Of a stretch of 56,690 nt of DNA, positions 25,997-34,875 are shown piece by piece. Where the stretch lies: contig ONJS01000033.1 in the NCBI GenBank assembly GCA_900318205.1, positions 1-56,690 of the forward strand. Reading direction: 5' to 3'. Every line of letters begins with the position of its first letter. Position 1 is the stretch's first letter. A program made the position numbers and the translations under genes. The stretch comes from an uncultured Prevotellaceae bacterium. GTDB taxonomy: Bacteria > Bacteroidota > Bacteroidia > Bacteroidales > Muribaculaceae. The notes under the pieces were generated by a model. That model searched no databases and was not told where the DNA came from. It saw only the letters and a list, made by a program, of their open reading frames with translations.

Positions 25997-26824
25997 ATGA
26001 TGAATCAGACTGTACATTTTATCAAGATGCACGGCGCGGGGAATGACTACATCTTTGTGGACACTTCCCGTTACCCGATAGAGCATCCCGAGGAAGTTTC
26101 CATCGCCTGGAGCCGCTACCATTTTGGCATCGGCAGCGATGGACTGGTGCTCATCGGGCGTCCAGAAACGCCTGATGCCGACTTCACGATGCGCATTTTC
26201 AATGCCGATGGGTCCGAGGGGCTCATGTGCGGCAATGCCTGCCGCTGCATCGGTAAGTATGTCTATGAGCGCGGCTTGACCGACAAACGGCACATCCGCC
26301 TGCTGACGGCGTCGGGCATCAAGATGCTTGACCTGAAGGTAAACGACGACGGCACTGTGGAGAGTGTCACGGTGGACATGTCGGCACCCGTCCTGGAAGA
26401 TGAGCATCTGTTCCTCCCCGAGGGCGAGACCTTGCTCGAGGGCGTGTTTGTCTCACTGGGCAATCCCCATTATGTCATCTTTGTCGATGACATTGATGCC
26501 GTAGACGTGACTCGTGAGGGTTCACGCCTTGAGCACCATTCCCGCTTCCCAGAGCGTTGCAACATCGAGTTTGCCCAGGTTGGGGAGGACGGCATACGCA
26601 TGCGCGTTTGGGAACGCGGCAGCGGCATCACGATGGCCTGCGGAACGGGGGCCTGCGCTACCGCTGTGGCAGCCGCCCTCACGGGGCGCAGCGGCCGTCA
26701 ATCGCACATCATCATGGATGGTGGCACTCTCGACATCGACTGGCGTGAAGCCGACGGTCACGTTTACCTGAGCGGTCCCGCCGCCATCGCCTTTGAAGGC
26801 ACCGCCGAATTACCCACACAGTAG
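25997..26824 (+). CDS. dapF: diaminopimelate epimerase
   Basis: A 275-residue cytosolic, PLP-independent racemase-type enzyme. It converts LL- to meso-diaminopimelate for lysine and peptidoglycan synthesis. The N-terminal [13 protein letters not shown] is diagnostic. The two catalytic Cys are in [14 protein letters not shown] (near residue 80) and [15 protein letters not shown] (near residue 220). Two adjacent ATG codons at 25997 and 26000 both fit; the first is used. The short leader from the 25971 element and the lack of a downstream partner suggest single-gene transcription. Confidence 0.96.
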   Translation: MMNQTVHFIKMHGAGNDYIFVDTSRYPIEHPEEVSIAWSRYHFGIGSDGLVLIGRPETPDADFTMRIFNADGSEGLMCGNACRCIGKYVYERGLTDKRHIRLLTASGIKMLDLKVNDDGTVESVTVDMSAPVLEDEHLFLPEGETLLEGVFVSLGNPHYVIFVDDIDAVDVTREGSRLEHHSRFPERCNIEFAQVGEDGIRMRVWERGSGITMACGTGACATAVAAALTGRSGRQSHIIMDGGTLDIDWREADGHVYLSGPAAIAFEGTAELPTQ

Positions 26825-26897
26825 ATTGAAATTCAGGTCTTCAAGCCCATTTTCAATTATCGTGTAACAGCGGGTTGTGGGTTATGGGAATTTTGAT

Positions 26898-26905
26898 TAC
26901 CTTTG
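26898..26905 (+). promoter_or_regulatory. -7 element of the acyl-CoA synthetase gene
   Basis: TACCTTTG lies 76 bases before ATG 26982. The leader then contains the palindrome at 26939-26960. Confidence 0.55.
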
Positions 26906-26938
26906 CGGGCGAAAAAAAAGAACATAAACCAAAGATTT

Positions 26939-26960
26939 GAGACGCAAGATTTTGCGTCTC
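26939..26960. repeat. dispersed palindrome, copy 3, in a 5' leader
   Basis: A near-perfect palindrome, GACGCAAGATTTTGCGTC core, differing by one central base from the copies at 3212 and 3267. It lies between the -7 element and ATG 26982, so the message of the acyl-CoA synthetase gene would carry a stable hairpin 21 bases before its start codon. Confidence 0.7.
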
Positions 26961-26981
26961 TACAAAAACAAAGAATAACAA

Positions 26982-29042
26982 ATGATTAACCAGCAATTAC
27001 TGAATCCAAAGAGTATTGTCGTCATTGGCGGCAGCAACAACGAGCAGAAGCCCGGTGGCGCTATCGTGCGTAACCTCAAGCAAGGCGGCTTCAAGGGTGA
27101 TCTTTACGTCCTCAACCCCAAGGAGGACATTGTACAAGGCATCAAGGCCCATCATGACATGAAGGACCTGCCCAACGCCGACCTGGCTATTCTGGTCGTC
27201 GCTGCCAAGTATTGTCCCGAGTATGTTGACTACTTGACCGAGCACAAGGGCGTACGCGCGTTCATTATCATTAGTGCCGGCTTTGGCGAGGAGACCCACG
27301 AGGGTGCCATTCTGGAGCAGCACATCCTGGACACCTGCGAGAAGTATGGTGCCGCGCTCATCGGCCCCAACTGCATCGGCCTGTTGACCACCAACCACCA
27401 CAGCGTGTTCACGCTGCCCATTCCCGCCTTGAGCCCCAAGGGTGCCGACTTCATCAGCGGCTCGGGTGCTACCGCCGTGTTCATCATCGACTCGGGTGTG
27501 AGCAAGGGTCTGCAGTTCAACTCGGTATGGTCCATCGGTAACGGCAAGCAGATTGGTATCGAGGACGTGCTGGAATACATGGACGAGCACTTTGACCCCG
27601 AGCGCGATTCCAAGGTCAAGCTGCTCTATATTGAGAATATTTCCCACCCCGAGCGCCTGCTCAAGCATGCCCGCTCGCTCATCAGCAAGGGTTGCCGCAT
27701 CGCCGCCGTCAAGTCGGGTTCCAGCGAGAGCGGTAGCCGTGCCGCATCGAGCCACACGGGTGCCATCGCATCGAGCGACACCGCTGTTGATGCCCTGTTC
27801 CGCAAGGCTGGTATCGTGCGTTGCTACTCACGTGACCAGTTGACCACCATCGGCTGCGTGCTCACCCTGCCCGAGATGACTGGCAAGAACGTAGCCATCG
27901 TCACCCACGCCGGCGGTCCTGGTGTGATGCTGACCGATGCCCTGAGCAAGGGCGGCATGAACGTGCCCCTGCTCGACGCCAAGATCGGCGAGGAATTGAA
28001 GGCACAGCTCTATCCCGGCTCATCGGTAGCCAACCCCATCGACTTCCTGGCAACAGGTACTCCCGAGCACCTGGGCATCTGCATCGACTTCTGCGAGAAG
28101 CGCTACGACAACGTGGATGCTATCGTGGTCATCTTCGGCACGCCGGGTCTGGTACCCTGTGACGACGCCTACAACGTACTGCACGAGAAGATGCTCACTT
28201 GCAAGAAGCCTATCTTCCCCGTGTTGCCGTGCCTGAACATCGCTGGACGCGAGGTGAAAGAGTTCATCGACAAGGGTCATGTGAACTTTGCCGATGAGGT
28301 GGCTCTGGCCGAGGCGCTTATCCGCGTGAGCGACACGCCCAAGCCCGCCACCACCGACAACCTCTGCCCCGAGGTGGATGTCAAAGCCGTGCGCGCCATT
28401 ATTGACGGCATCAAGGAGGACGGCTACATCGCTCCCGACGACGTACGCGCCCTGCTGCAGGCAGCCGCTATTCCCGTCGTGCCCGAGAAGGTATCGGCCA
28501 ACCGTGACGAACTCGTTGCCGCAGCCCGCGAGATGGGCTATCCCATCGTTGTTAAGGTTGTTGGTCCCGTGCATAAGAGCGACGTGGGCGGCGTGACGCT
28601 CAACGTCAAGGACGATGCCCAGCTGGAGGCCGAGTTCGACCGCATGATGCAGATTCCCGACGCCACCGCCGTGATGATTCAGAAGATGATCAGCGGCACC
28701 GAGTTGTTTATCGGCGCCAAGTTCGAGCCCACCTTCGGCCACAACGTGCTGTGCGGTCTGGGCGGCATCTTTGTTGAGGTATTGAAGGACGTGCAGTTCG
28801 GTCTCGCACCGCTGTCACAGCCCGAGGCCGAGCGCATGGTACGCTCCCTCAAGGGTTACAAGATCATCCAGGGCACCCGCGGCAAGCAAGGTCTTGACGA
28901 GGCCACCTATGTGAAGATCATCTGCCGCCTCTCGACCATGCTCCACTACGCTCCCGAGATCAAGGAGATGGACATCAACCCGCTGCTGGCCGGTCCCGAC
29001 CACGTCACCGCCGTCGATGCCCGCATCCGCATCGAGAAGTAA
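26982..29042 (+). CDS. acyl-CoA synthetase, ADP-forming (acetate-CoA ligase type), fused alpha-beta
   Basis: A 686-residue cytosolic enzyme with the alpha part (CoA-binding Rossmann and two succinyl-CoA-ligase-like domains, 1-450) fused to the beta part (ATP-grasp, 460-686). SIVVIGGSNNEQKPGG is the CoA-binding start; SSHTGA contains the phosphorylated His (residue 258). The ATP-grasp shows YPIVVKVVGPVHKSDVGGV, and the C-terminus reads EIKEMDINPLLA. The reaction is acyl-CoA + ADP + Pi to acid + CoA + ATP. Together with the nearby aminotransferase and IorAB it would convert aryl-acetyl-CoA to aryl-acetate while making ATP; this pathway link is inferred from context. Confidence 0.92.
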   Translation: MINQQLLNPKSIVVIGGSNNEQKPGGAIVRNLKQGGFKGDLYVLNPKEDIVQGIKAHHDMKDLPNADLAILVVAAKYCPEYVDYLTEHKGVRAFIIISAGFGEETHEGAILEQHILDTCEKYGAALIGPNCIGLLTTNHHSVFTLPIPALSPKGADFISGSGATAVFIIDSGVSKGLQFNSVWSIGNGKQIGIEDVLEYMDEHFDPERDSKVKLLYIENISHPERLLKHARSLISKGCRIAAVKSGSSESGSRAASSHTGAIASSDTAVDALFRKAGIVRCYSRDQLTTIGCVLTLPEMTGKNVAIVTHAGGPGVMLTDALSKGGMNVPLLDAKIGEELKAQLYPGSSVANPIDFLATGTPEHLGICIDFCEKRYDNVDAIVVIFGTPGLVPCDDAYNVLHEKMLTCKKPIFPVLPCLNIAGREVKEFIDKGHVNFADEVALAEALIRVSDTPKPATTDNLCPEVDVKAVRAIIDGIKEDGYIAPDDVRALLQAAAIPVVPEKVSANRDELVAAAREMGYPIVVKVVGPVHKSDVGGVTLNVKDDAQLEAEFDRMMQIPDATAVMIQKMISGTELFIGAKFEPTFGHNVLCGLGGIFVEVLKDVQFGLAPLSQPEAERMVRSLKGYKIIQGTRGKQGLDEATYVKIICRLSTMLHYAPEIKEMDINPLLAGPDHVTAVDARIRIEK

Positions 29043-29046
29043 ACGA

Positions 29047-29117
29047 CCAGGGCAAAGCCCTGGCCCACAAGACAAAGCCCCATGTGACGTGTCCCGTGGG
29101 CCGGGGCTCTGCCCCGG
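29047..29117. repeat. REP-like double hairpin, copy A
   Basis: A 71-base element: hairpin CCAGGGC-aaa-GCCCTGG (29047-29063), then CCCAC (29064-29068) facing GTGGG (29096-29100), then hairpin CCGGGGC-tct-GCCCCGG (29101-29117), followed by TAAAAAGA. It lies directly before the REP-associated transposase and is repeated in the same orientation after it (30117-30186). Confidence 0.85.
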
Positions 29118-29148
29118 TAAAAAGAAACCATATTACAGAAAAAAGAGA

Positions 29149-30107
29149 ATGCCATTGAGCGAGAACAAGCGACGCTGGCTCGCCGCTCACCCTGAACTGG
29201 GGCGCAACCAGTCGATGAAACGGCGGCATGACCGCCACGACTACCAGTCGTCGTGCATCTACATGATCACCCTCGCCATCAACGGACGGCGCCCGCTATT
29301 GGGCGCCGTTTGCAGTCCTGACGACAGCCATTCCCAGCCCTGGTTCAAGCCATCACCCCTCGGCGACCTCATCGCACAATGCTGGCGCGAGATACCGCAA
29401 TACTACCCCCAGGTCAGGTTACTCTCGCTGCAATTGATGCCCGACCACCTGCACGGCATCATCCAAGTGACTGACCGATTGCCGCGTCATTTGGGCCATG
29501 TCATCAACGGCTTTAAGGTCGGCTGCAATCGAGTGGCTAAGGGAATGTCGTTGTCTCCGCTCTGGGAGGAGGGCTACAACGACCGCATCCTGCAAGGCAG
29601 GGGCAACTCAATGCCATGTTCCGCTATCTGCAAGACAACCCGCGCCGCCTGTGGACCAAACGCAATCACCCAGAATTCTTCAAAACGCAACAGGACATCA
29701 TGATTGGCGATCAGAGTGTCACCGTTATGGGTAACCGTTTCCTGCTCGACAGTCCTAACAAGGTCGTCGTGAAATGCTCCCGAAGAATGGCCGATGATGA
29801 GATAGGATACGCGACAAAGCGTTTCCTGATGATGGCGCAACGCGGCGCTGTACTGGTATCTCCCCGAATCAGTCCTGGTGAGAAGGCCGTGATGGACATG
29901 ATTCAAGAGGCTGGCTTTCCTTTCATCCAATTGCTCGAGAATGGATTCTCCCCCATGTGGAAGCCTGGCGGGGAAATGTTCAATGCCTGTGCCAACGGGC
30001 AGGTGCTACTTGTCGCCCCATGGCCCTATCACAGCGACCGAAACGCCATCACGCGTGACCAGTGCGATCGCCTCAACGACCTGGCCGCCCTCATCTGTTC
30101 CATGTGA
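29149..30107 (+). pseudogene. REP-associated tyrosine transposase (Y1/HUH) with extra C-terminal domain, frameshifted
   Basis: From ATG 29149 (MPLSENKRRWLAAHPELG) the frame encodes a Y1 transposase: SCIYMITLAINGRRPLLG, then the HUH-type LMPDHLHGIIQVTDRL near residue 100, and HLGHVINGFKVGCNR with a downstream YND. At 29604/29605 one base is missing; the true continuation QLNAMFRYLQDNPRRLW runs in another frame to the stop at 30107, giving about 319 residues when joined. The C-terminal part (GNRFLLDSP..., RGAVLVSPRISPGEKAVM, IQLLENGFSP) is Rossmann-like and recalls SLOG/DprA domains; this is tentative. RAYTs act on REP hairpins like those on both flanks. Confidence 0.85.
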
Positions 30108-30116
30108 CCACACTTA

Positions 30117-30186
30117 CCAGGGCAGAGCCCTGGCCCACGAAACATGCCACCGCCGCCGTGTCCCGTGGGCCGGGGCTCCGTCTTGG
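30117..30186. repeat. REP-like double hairpin, copy B
   Basis: A 70-base copy of the element at 29047 in the same orientation. The first hairpin is CCAGGGC-aga-GCCCTGG; CCCAC (30134-30138) faces GTGGG (30165-30169). The second is CCGGGGC-tcc-GTCTTGG, whose three changes all keep G-U pairing in RNA. TAAAAAGAGAC follows, as after copy A. It ends the transposase module 10 bases past its stop. Confidence 0.85.
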
Positions 30187-30248
30187 TAAAAAGAGACACT
30201 ATTCATCACCTAAAGAGGAGAGAAATGTGGTTTTAGCGAAAAAATGGT

Positions 30249-30256
30249 TATCTTTG
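30249..30256 (+). promoter_or_regulatory. -7 element of the DUF285 surface-protein gene
   Basis: TATCTTTG lies 58 bases before ATG 30315. TTTT (30228-30231) sits at the -33 distance, a partial match. Confidence 0.5.
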
Positions 30257-30314
30257 CGAGTTATTATAAACGAGTGCTGCGTCCAGTGGACATAGAACAA
30301 TATACTATAATGAT

Positions 30315-33300
30315 ATGAAAAAAGGATTTCTTGCTAAAGCGATTGCCCTCATGGCGTGCCTGCTGTGTTCCATCGGCGTTATGGCCCAAGAGGCCTATGC
30401 GAACTACACACCGGCTGACTCGACGCTGACGTTCTACTACGACGGTCAGCGCAGTTCCCGTTCTGGCACGACCTATTCAATGAATACAGGAGACAATGAT
30501 CCCGATTGGATTACTAACTACTATACCGACCGAGTCATCGTTTACCATCTGGTGTTTGACCCCTCATTTGCCGCAGCCCGTCCCACATCCACTCACAGCT
30601 GGTTTCGCGGTATGGAGAAACTTTCCTCCATTACCGGCATCAAGAATTTGAATACCAGTGTGGTGACAGACATGGGTAATATGTTCCTACGTTGCCGATC
30701 TTTGAGATCCGTTGACCTGAGTGGTTTCAACACCGCCAATGTGACGAACATGACATCCATGTTTGCAGGTTGCCAATATTTTACTTCCCTTGACTTGAGC
30801 GGCCTCAACACCGGGAAAGTGACAGACATGTCTTTCATGTTCAATGGCTGCACATATCTGTCCTCCCTGAACCTGAGCGGTCTCAACACATCGAATGTGA
30901 CGACCATGCTAGGCATGTTCAATGGCTGCACATCGTTGACATCCCTTGACCTGAGCAGTTTAAACACAGCAAATGTGACAACCATGCGAGGAATGTTCTA
31001 TGACTGCGCATCGTTGAAGTCCCTTGACCTGAGTGGTCTCAATACATCTAGTGTGACGACCATGGAAGAGATGTTCGTAAGGTGCACATCGTTGAAATCC
31101 TTGAATCTGAGCAGTCTCAACACATCCAAGGTGGCAACTATGAAACAGATGTTCTATGGCTGCACATCGTTGGATACCCTGAACCTGAGCGGCATCAACA
31201 CCTCTAGTGTGACAAATATGTCTGGCATGTTCTTCGATTGCCAGTCTCTGGATTCCATTGACCTGAGCAGTTTTAACACTTCGAATGTGACCACCATGGT
31301 TGGCATGTTCGGTGGCTGCACATCATTGGATTCCATTAACTTGAGTCCTCTCAATACCGCGAAGGTGGAAAGCATGGCAGCCATGTTCTCGGGTTGCACG
31401 TCGTTGAAGTCCATAGACCTGAGTGTTCTCAACACCGCCAACGTGAAAGAGATGGGAAGCATGTTCTCGGGCTGCACATCCTTGACATCCATCAACCTAA
31501 GTGGGCTCAACACCGAGAAGGTGGAAAACATGCCTTTCATGTTTCAAGGTTGTGCATCTTTACCGTCCCTGAACCTGAGTGGACTCAACACGTCGAACGT
31601 GATAAACATGGCTGGCATGTTCCGGGACTGCACATCCTTGATTTCCCTTGACCTGAGTGTCATCAACACCTCGAAGGTGAAAGGCATGGAACAAATGTTC
31701 TATGGTTGTACATCGTTGGCTTCCCTGAACTTGAACGGTCTCAACACCGACAGCCTGACTGTCATGACGGGCATGTTCGGCGACTGTTCATCTTTGACAT
31801 CCCTTGACCTGAGCAGTTTCAACACCGAGAATGTGACAAGCATGAATGGCGCGTTCTATGGATGTACATTGTTGAACAACTTGGACATGAGCGGCTTCAA
31901 TACCTCCAGCGTGTACAACATGACCAGTATGTTCAGGGACTGCACATCCTTGATTTTCCTTGACCTGAGCAGTTTCAATACCGAGAATGTATTGTTCATG
32001 CCTTATATGTTCATGGGTTGCACTCATCTGGAATCAATTTATGCCGGCGACGAGTGGTCAACAGATTCTGTGACTCAATCCAGTGAAATGTTCTCGGGTT
32101 GCACCTCTCTTGTCGGCGGTCAAGGTACGACCTACGATGAGAAATATATTGATGCCACCCGCGCCCACCTTGACGAAGGCCCCATCAATCCCGGTTACTT
32201 CTCCATCAAGGGTGGACCTGCTCCCAGTGTCACCTATGCATCGCTTTCCAACGATGACACAGTGCTGACGTTCTACTATGACAACCAGCTCAGTTCCCGC
32301 CCAGGCACTTCTTATCTGCTGAAAGCGACCGACACTTATCCCGCATGGTCTGATGTCACTGCGAGCATCACCCACGTGCAGTTTGACTCAACATTTGTCA
32401 ATGCTCGTCCCATTTCGACCCGCAATTGGTTCAGCAGGATGAATAACCTTGACTCCATTACTGGAATCGAGTATCTAAACACCAGCTTCGTGACAGATAT
32501 GAGACGTATGTTCGCGGGCTGCGAATCTTTGACGGCCCTCGACCTGAGCGGCTTCAATACTGAGAATGTGACCAACATGTGGGCGATGTTTGCCGACTGC
32601 TATTCCTTGACCGACCTTGACCTGAGTGGCTTCAACACGTCGAAGGTGACCAACATGGCACGCATGTTCTCGAACTGCTATTCCTTGACCGACCTCGACC
32701 TGAGCGATTTCAACACCTCAAAGGTGGCTGACATGGCCGGCATGTTCAATGGGTGCACATCCTTAACAGCCCTTGACCTGAGTGGCTTCAATACCGATAA
32801 TGTAAGATACATGGGTTGGATGTTCGCGGGCTGCGAATCGTTGACCGCCCTTGAACTGAGCAGTTTCAACACCTCGAAGGTGACAGAAATGGAATATATG
32901 TTCCCTGGATGTGAGTATTTGAGCGAACTTGACCTGAGCCACTTCAATACCCGGAGAGTGCAGAACATGGAATCCATGTTCAATGGCTGCACCTATCTGG
33001 AAACGATCTATGCCAGCCATAGCTGGCGCACAGATGCAGTGACCGAATCCAACGGTATGTTCGCTGGCTGCGCCAATCTTGTCGGCGGCCAGGGTACAGC
33101 CTACGATGAGCACCATGTGGATGCCGCCCGTGCGCACATCGACGGTGGCACAAGTAATCCAGGCTATCTCACCGGAAAGATTGTCACACAGCCCGGTGAC
33201 GTGAACGCCGACGGAGAGGTGAATATCGCCGATGTGAATTGCCTGACCGACGTCATCCAGGGAGACTCCGACACCTATGAGGGACGTGCCGACGTGAATT

Positions 33301-33953
33301 CCGACGGTGAGGTGACAATCGCCGATATCAACACCGTCATCGACATCATCCTGGGCGGTTCCACCCCACCCCCGCCAGTTCCCATTCCCGAGTACGTTGA
33401 CCTGGGCCTTCCCAGCGGCACGCTGTGGGCAACGTGCAACGTCGGCGCTGACAGCCCTGAAGAATACGGTGACTACTTCGCATGGGGAGAAACCGAACCC
33501 AAGGATTATTATTCCTGGATCACCTACAAGTGGAGCAACGGCGAATATAATATAACGAAGTACAGCACCACGGTTGACAACAAGACCGAGCTGGATCCCG
33601 AGGACGATGCGGCCTATGTGAATTGTGGCCCACAGTGGCGCATGCCGACCATGGAGCAACAGCAAGAGTTAATCGAGAATTGCACATGGACCAGCCACAC
33701 ACTGAACGGCGTGAAAGGTCGTCTGGTTACTGGTCCTAATGGCAACTCCATCTTCTTGCCATCTGCAGGCAGTCGTTATTATGATAATGACCCTGTAGAC
33801 GACGAGTTAGAGGCGGGTGAATATTGGTCGCGAACGGTCGGTCCGCACAGTTCAATCAATGCTTACCACCTGAATTTCAGCTTCTCTAGCGCGAGCTGCT
33901 ACGACTCTTATCGTTGGCAAGGATTTTCCGTCCGCGCCGTGCGAGTGCCGTAG
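30315..33953 (+). CDS. BspA-family (DUF285) surface protein with dockerin and Fib_succ_major domain
   Basis: A 1212-residue secreted protein. MKKGFLAKAIALMACLLCSIGVMA is a signal peptide. Two related modules follow, each starting with an LTFYYD segment (residues about 35 and 655). Each then has DUF285 repeats of about 24 residues (MFxGCTSLxSLDLSGLNTSN), roughly 20 in the first and 8 in the second. Residues about 960-1018 are a dockerin-like pair (GDVNADGEVNIADVNCLTD and ADVNSDGEVTIADINTVID). After a Pro linker, 1025-1212 match the Fibrobacter major paralogous domain: YVDLGLPSGTLWATCNVGA, WRMPTMEQQQEL and GFSVRAVRVP. DUF285 proteins are usually surface adhesins; partners unknown. Transcribed alone. 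Confidence 0.9.
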   Translation: MKKGFLAKAIALMACLLCSIGVMAQEAYANYTPADSTLTFYYDGQRSSRSGTTYSMNTGDNDPDWITNYYTDRVIVYHLVFDPSFAAARPTSTHSWFRGMEKLSSITGIKNLNTSVVTDMGNMFLRCRSLRSVDLSGFNTANVTNMTSMFAGCQYFTSLDLSGLNTGKVTDMSFMFNGCTYLSSLNLSGLNTSNVTTMLGMFNGCTSLTSLDLSSLNTANVTTMRGMFYDCASLKSLDLSGLNTSSVTTMEEMFVRCTSLKSLNLSSLNTSKVATMKQMFYGCTSLDTLNLSGINTSSVTNMSGMFFDCQSLDSIDLSSFNTSNVTTMVGMFGGCTSLDSINLSPLNTAKVESMAAMFSGCTSLKSIDLSVLNTANVKEMGSMFSGCTSLTSINLSGLNTEKVENMPFMFQGCASLPSLNLSGLNTSNVINMAGMFRDCTSLISLDLSVINTSKVKGMEQMFYGCTSLASLNLNGLNTDSLTVMTGMFGDCSSLTSLDLSSFNTENVTSMNGAFYGCTLLNNLDMSGFNTSSVYNMTSMFRDCTSLIFLDLSSFNTENVLFMPYMFMGCTHLESIYAGDEWSTDSVTQSSEMFSGCTSLVGGQGTTYDEKYIDATRAHLDEGPINPGYFSIKGGPAPSVTYASLSNDDTVLTFYYDNQLSSRPGTSYLLKATDTYPAWSDVTASITHVQFDSTFVNARPISTRNWFSRMNNLDSITGIEYLNTSFVTDMRRMFAGCESLTALDLSGFNTENVTNMWAMFADCYSLTDLDLSGFNTSKVTNMARMFSNCYSLTDLDLSDFNTSKVADMAGMFNGCTSLTALDLSGFNTDNVRYMGWMFAGCESLTALELSSFNTSKVTEMEYMFPGCEYLSELDLSHFNTRRVQNMESMFNGCTYLETIYASHSWRTDAVTESNGMFAGCANLVGGQGTAYDEHHVDAARAHIDGGTSNPGYLTGKIVTQPGDVNADGEVNIADVNCLTDVIQGDSDTYEGRADVNSDGEVTIADINTVIDIILGGSTPPPPVPIPEYVDLGLPSGTLWATCNVGADSPEEYGDYFAWGETEPKDYYSWITYKWSNGEYNITKYSTTVDNKTELDPEDDAAYVNCGPQWRMPTMEQQQELIENCTWTSHTLNGVKGRLVTGPNGNSIFLPSAGSRYYDNDPVDDELEAGEYWSRTVGPHSSINAYHLNFSFSSASCYDSYRWQGFSVRAVRVP

Positions 33954-34005
33954 CAATCGTAACAGTCCGATCGACAGCAATAACGACGTGACTAAAGCAA
34001 GACGC

Positions 34006-34038
34006 AGGCCAACTCTCGCCCAAAGGGCGACTTGGCCT
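34006..34038. terminator. strong hairpin after the DUF285 gene
   Basis: AGGCCAA (34006-34012) pairs with TTGGCCT (34032-34038), with an inner stem TCGCCC-aaa-GGGCGA. It lies 53 bases past the stop at 33953. There is no T-run, so it may be a repeat or processing site rather than an intrinsic terminator. Nothing else was seen between 33954 and the rplM promoter. Confidence 0.45.
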
Positions 34039-34244
34039 CTCAGCGGCCACGTCAAGGTGAGGCCCTACATCGCGTAGCTTCTACAGCATTTCAGTAATTG
34101 ATAGCCGCCTGCTGAAGGCACCATTTCCACCTGTTTTTCCTCAAAATCGGGCCTAAATGGGCATCCGCACTTGTTAATCTTTGTTAAATGTTGTGAAATC
34201 ATGACGGTTTTTGGGCAATTGAGGGTTGAAACGGGGAAAATCTT

Positions 34245-34275
34245 TTTGTCAGGTCGGGGGAAAGCAGTACCTTTG
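34245..34275 (+). promoter_or_regulatory. rplM promoter
   Basis: TTTG (34245-34248), 19 bases, TACCTTTG (34268-34275): an exact Bacteroidota consensus promoter. Confidence 0.75.
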
Positions 34276-34282
34276 CGGGCCG

Positions 34283-34387
34283 ATTATTATCAAAGTAATA
34301 GCCTTTTAGGCAATGCTGTGTGGAATTTGGCCGTTCCGCACGGTGTTGTTCGGGCAATTAACTAACTATTAATTAGGATTTTTAAAA
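34283..34387 (+). ncRNA. candidate structured leader of rplM
   Basis: The roughly 105-base leader contains a stem GTGTGGAA (34318-34325) with TTCCGCAC (34334-34341; one G-U pair) and a small GCC-TTTTA-GGC hairpin (34301-34311). Ribosomal-protein operons in Bacteroidia often carry autoregulatory leaders. That this is one, binding L13 or S9, is inference. Confidence 0.4.
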
Positions 34388-34870
34388 GTGGATACTTTAA
34401 GTTACAAAACCATTTCGGCCAATGCCGAAACCGTTCAGAAGGAATGGGTGGTAGTTGATGCTACCGACCAGATCCTTGGCCGTTTGTGCTCCAAGGTGGC
34501 TAAGTTGCTGCGTGGCAAGTACAAACCCAACTACACTCCCCACGTTGATTGTGGCGACAATGTAATCATCATCAATGCCGACAAGTGCAAGATGACCGGT
34601 AAGAAGTGGACCGAGCACCAGTACGTACGCTACACTGGCTATCCTGGTGGTCAGCGCTTCACGACCCCTGCCCTGTTGCAAGCCAAGAGTGAGAAGAAGA
34701 AAGACCTCCGCAAGGGTATGCACCCGCTGTACATGCAGGTGATCAAGGGCATGCTGCCCAAGAATCGCCTGGGTGCCAAGCTGTTGAAGAACGTTCACGT
34801 TTACAATGGCCCCGAGCATCCCCACGAGGCTCAGAATCCCAAAGTTATTGACATCAACAAACTGAAATAA
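34388..34870 (+). CDS. rplM: ribosomal protein L13
   Basis: A 160-residue 50S protein. It uses a GTG start at 34388, giving MDTLSYKTISANAETVQKEW, the N-terminus usual in Bacteroidales, so GTG is well supported although no ATG is in frame nearby. Family signatures LGRLCSKVAKLLRGKYKPNY, GDNVIIINADK and KGMLPKNRLGAKLLKN are present. It is followed after 5 bases by rpsI, the universal L13-S9 pair. Confidence 0.97.
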   Translation: MDTLSYKTISANAETVQKEWVVVDATDQILGRLCSKVAKLLRGKYKPNYTPHVDCGDNVIIINADKCKMTGKKWTEHQYVRYTGYPGGQRFTTPALLQAKSEKKKDLRKGMHPLYMQVIKGMLPKNRLGAKLLKNVHVYNGPEHPHEAQNPKVIDINKLK

Positions 34871-34875
34871 GAAGC

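Noticed and set aside
29590-29620. Programmed frameshift in the Y1 transposase
   Set aside because: GGGGCAACTCAA has no good slippery heptamer and no obvious stimulatory stem; a missing base is simpler.
30600-32050. Periodic DNA repeats in the DUF285 gene considered as a noncoding repeat array
   Set aside because: The period follows the 24-residue protein repeat in a single open frame.
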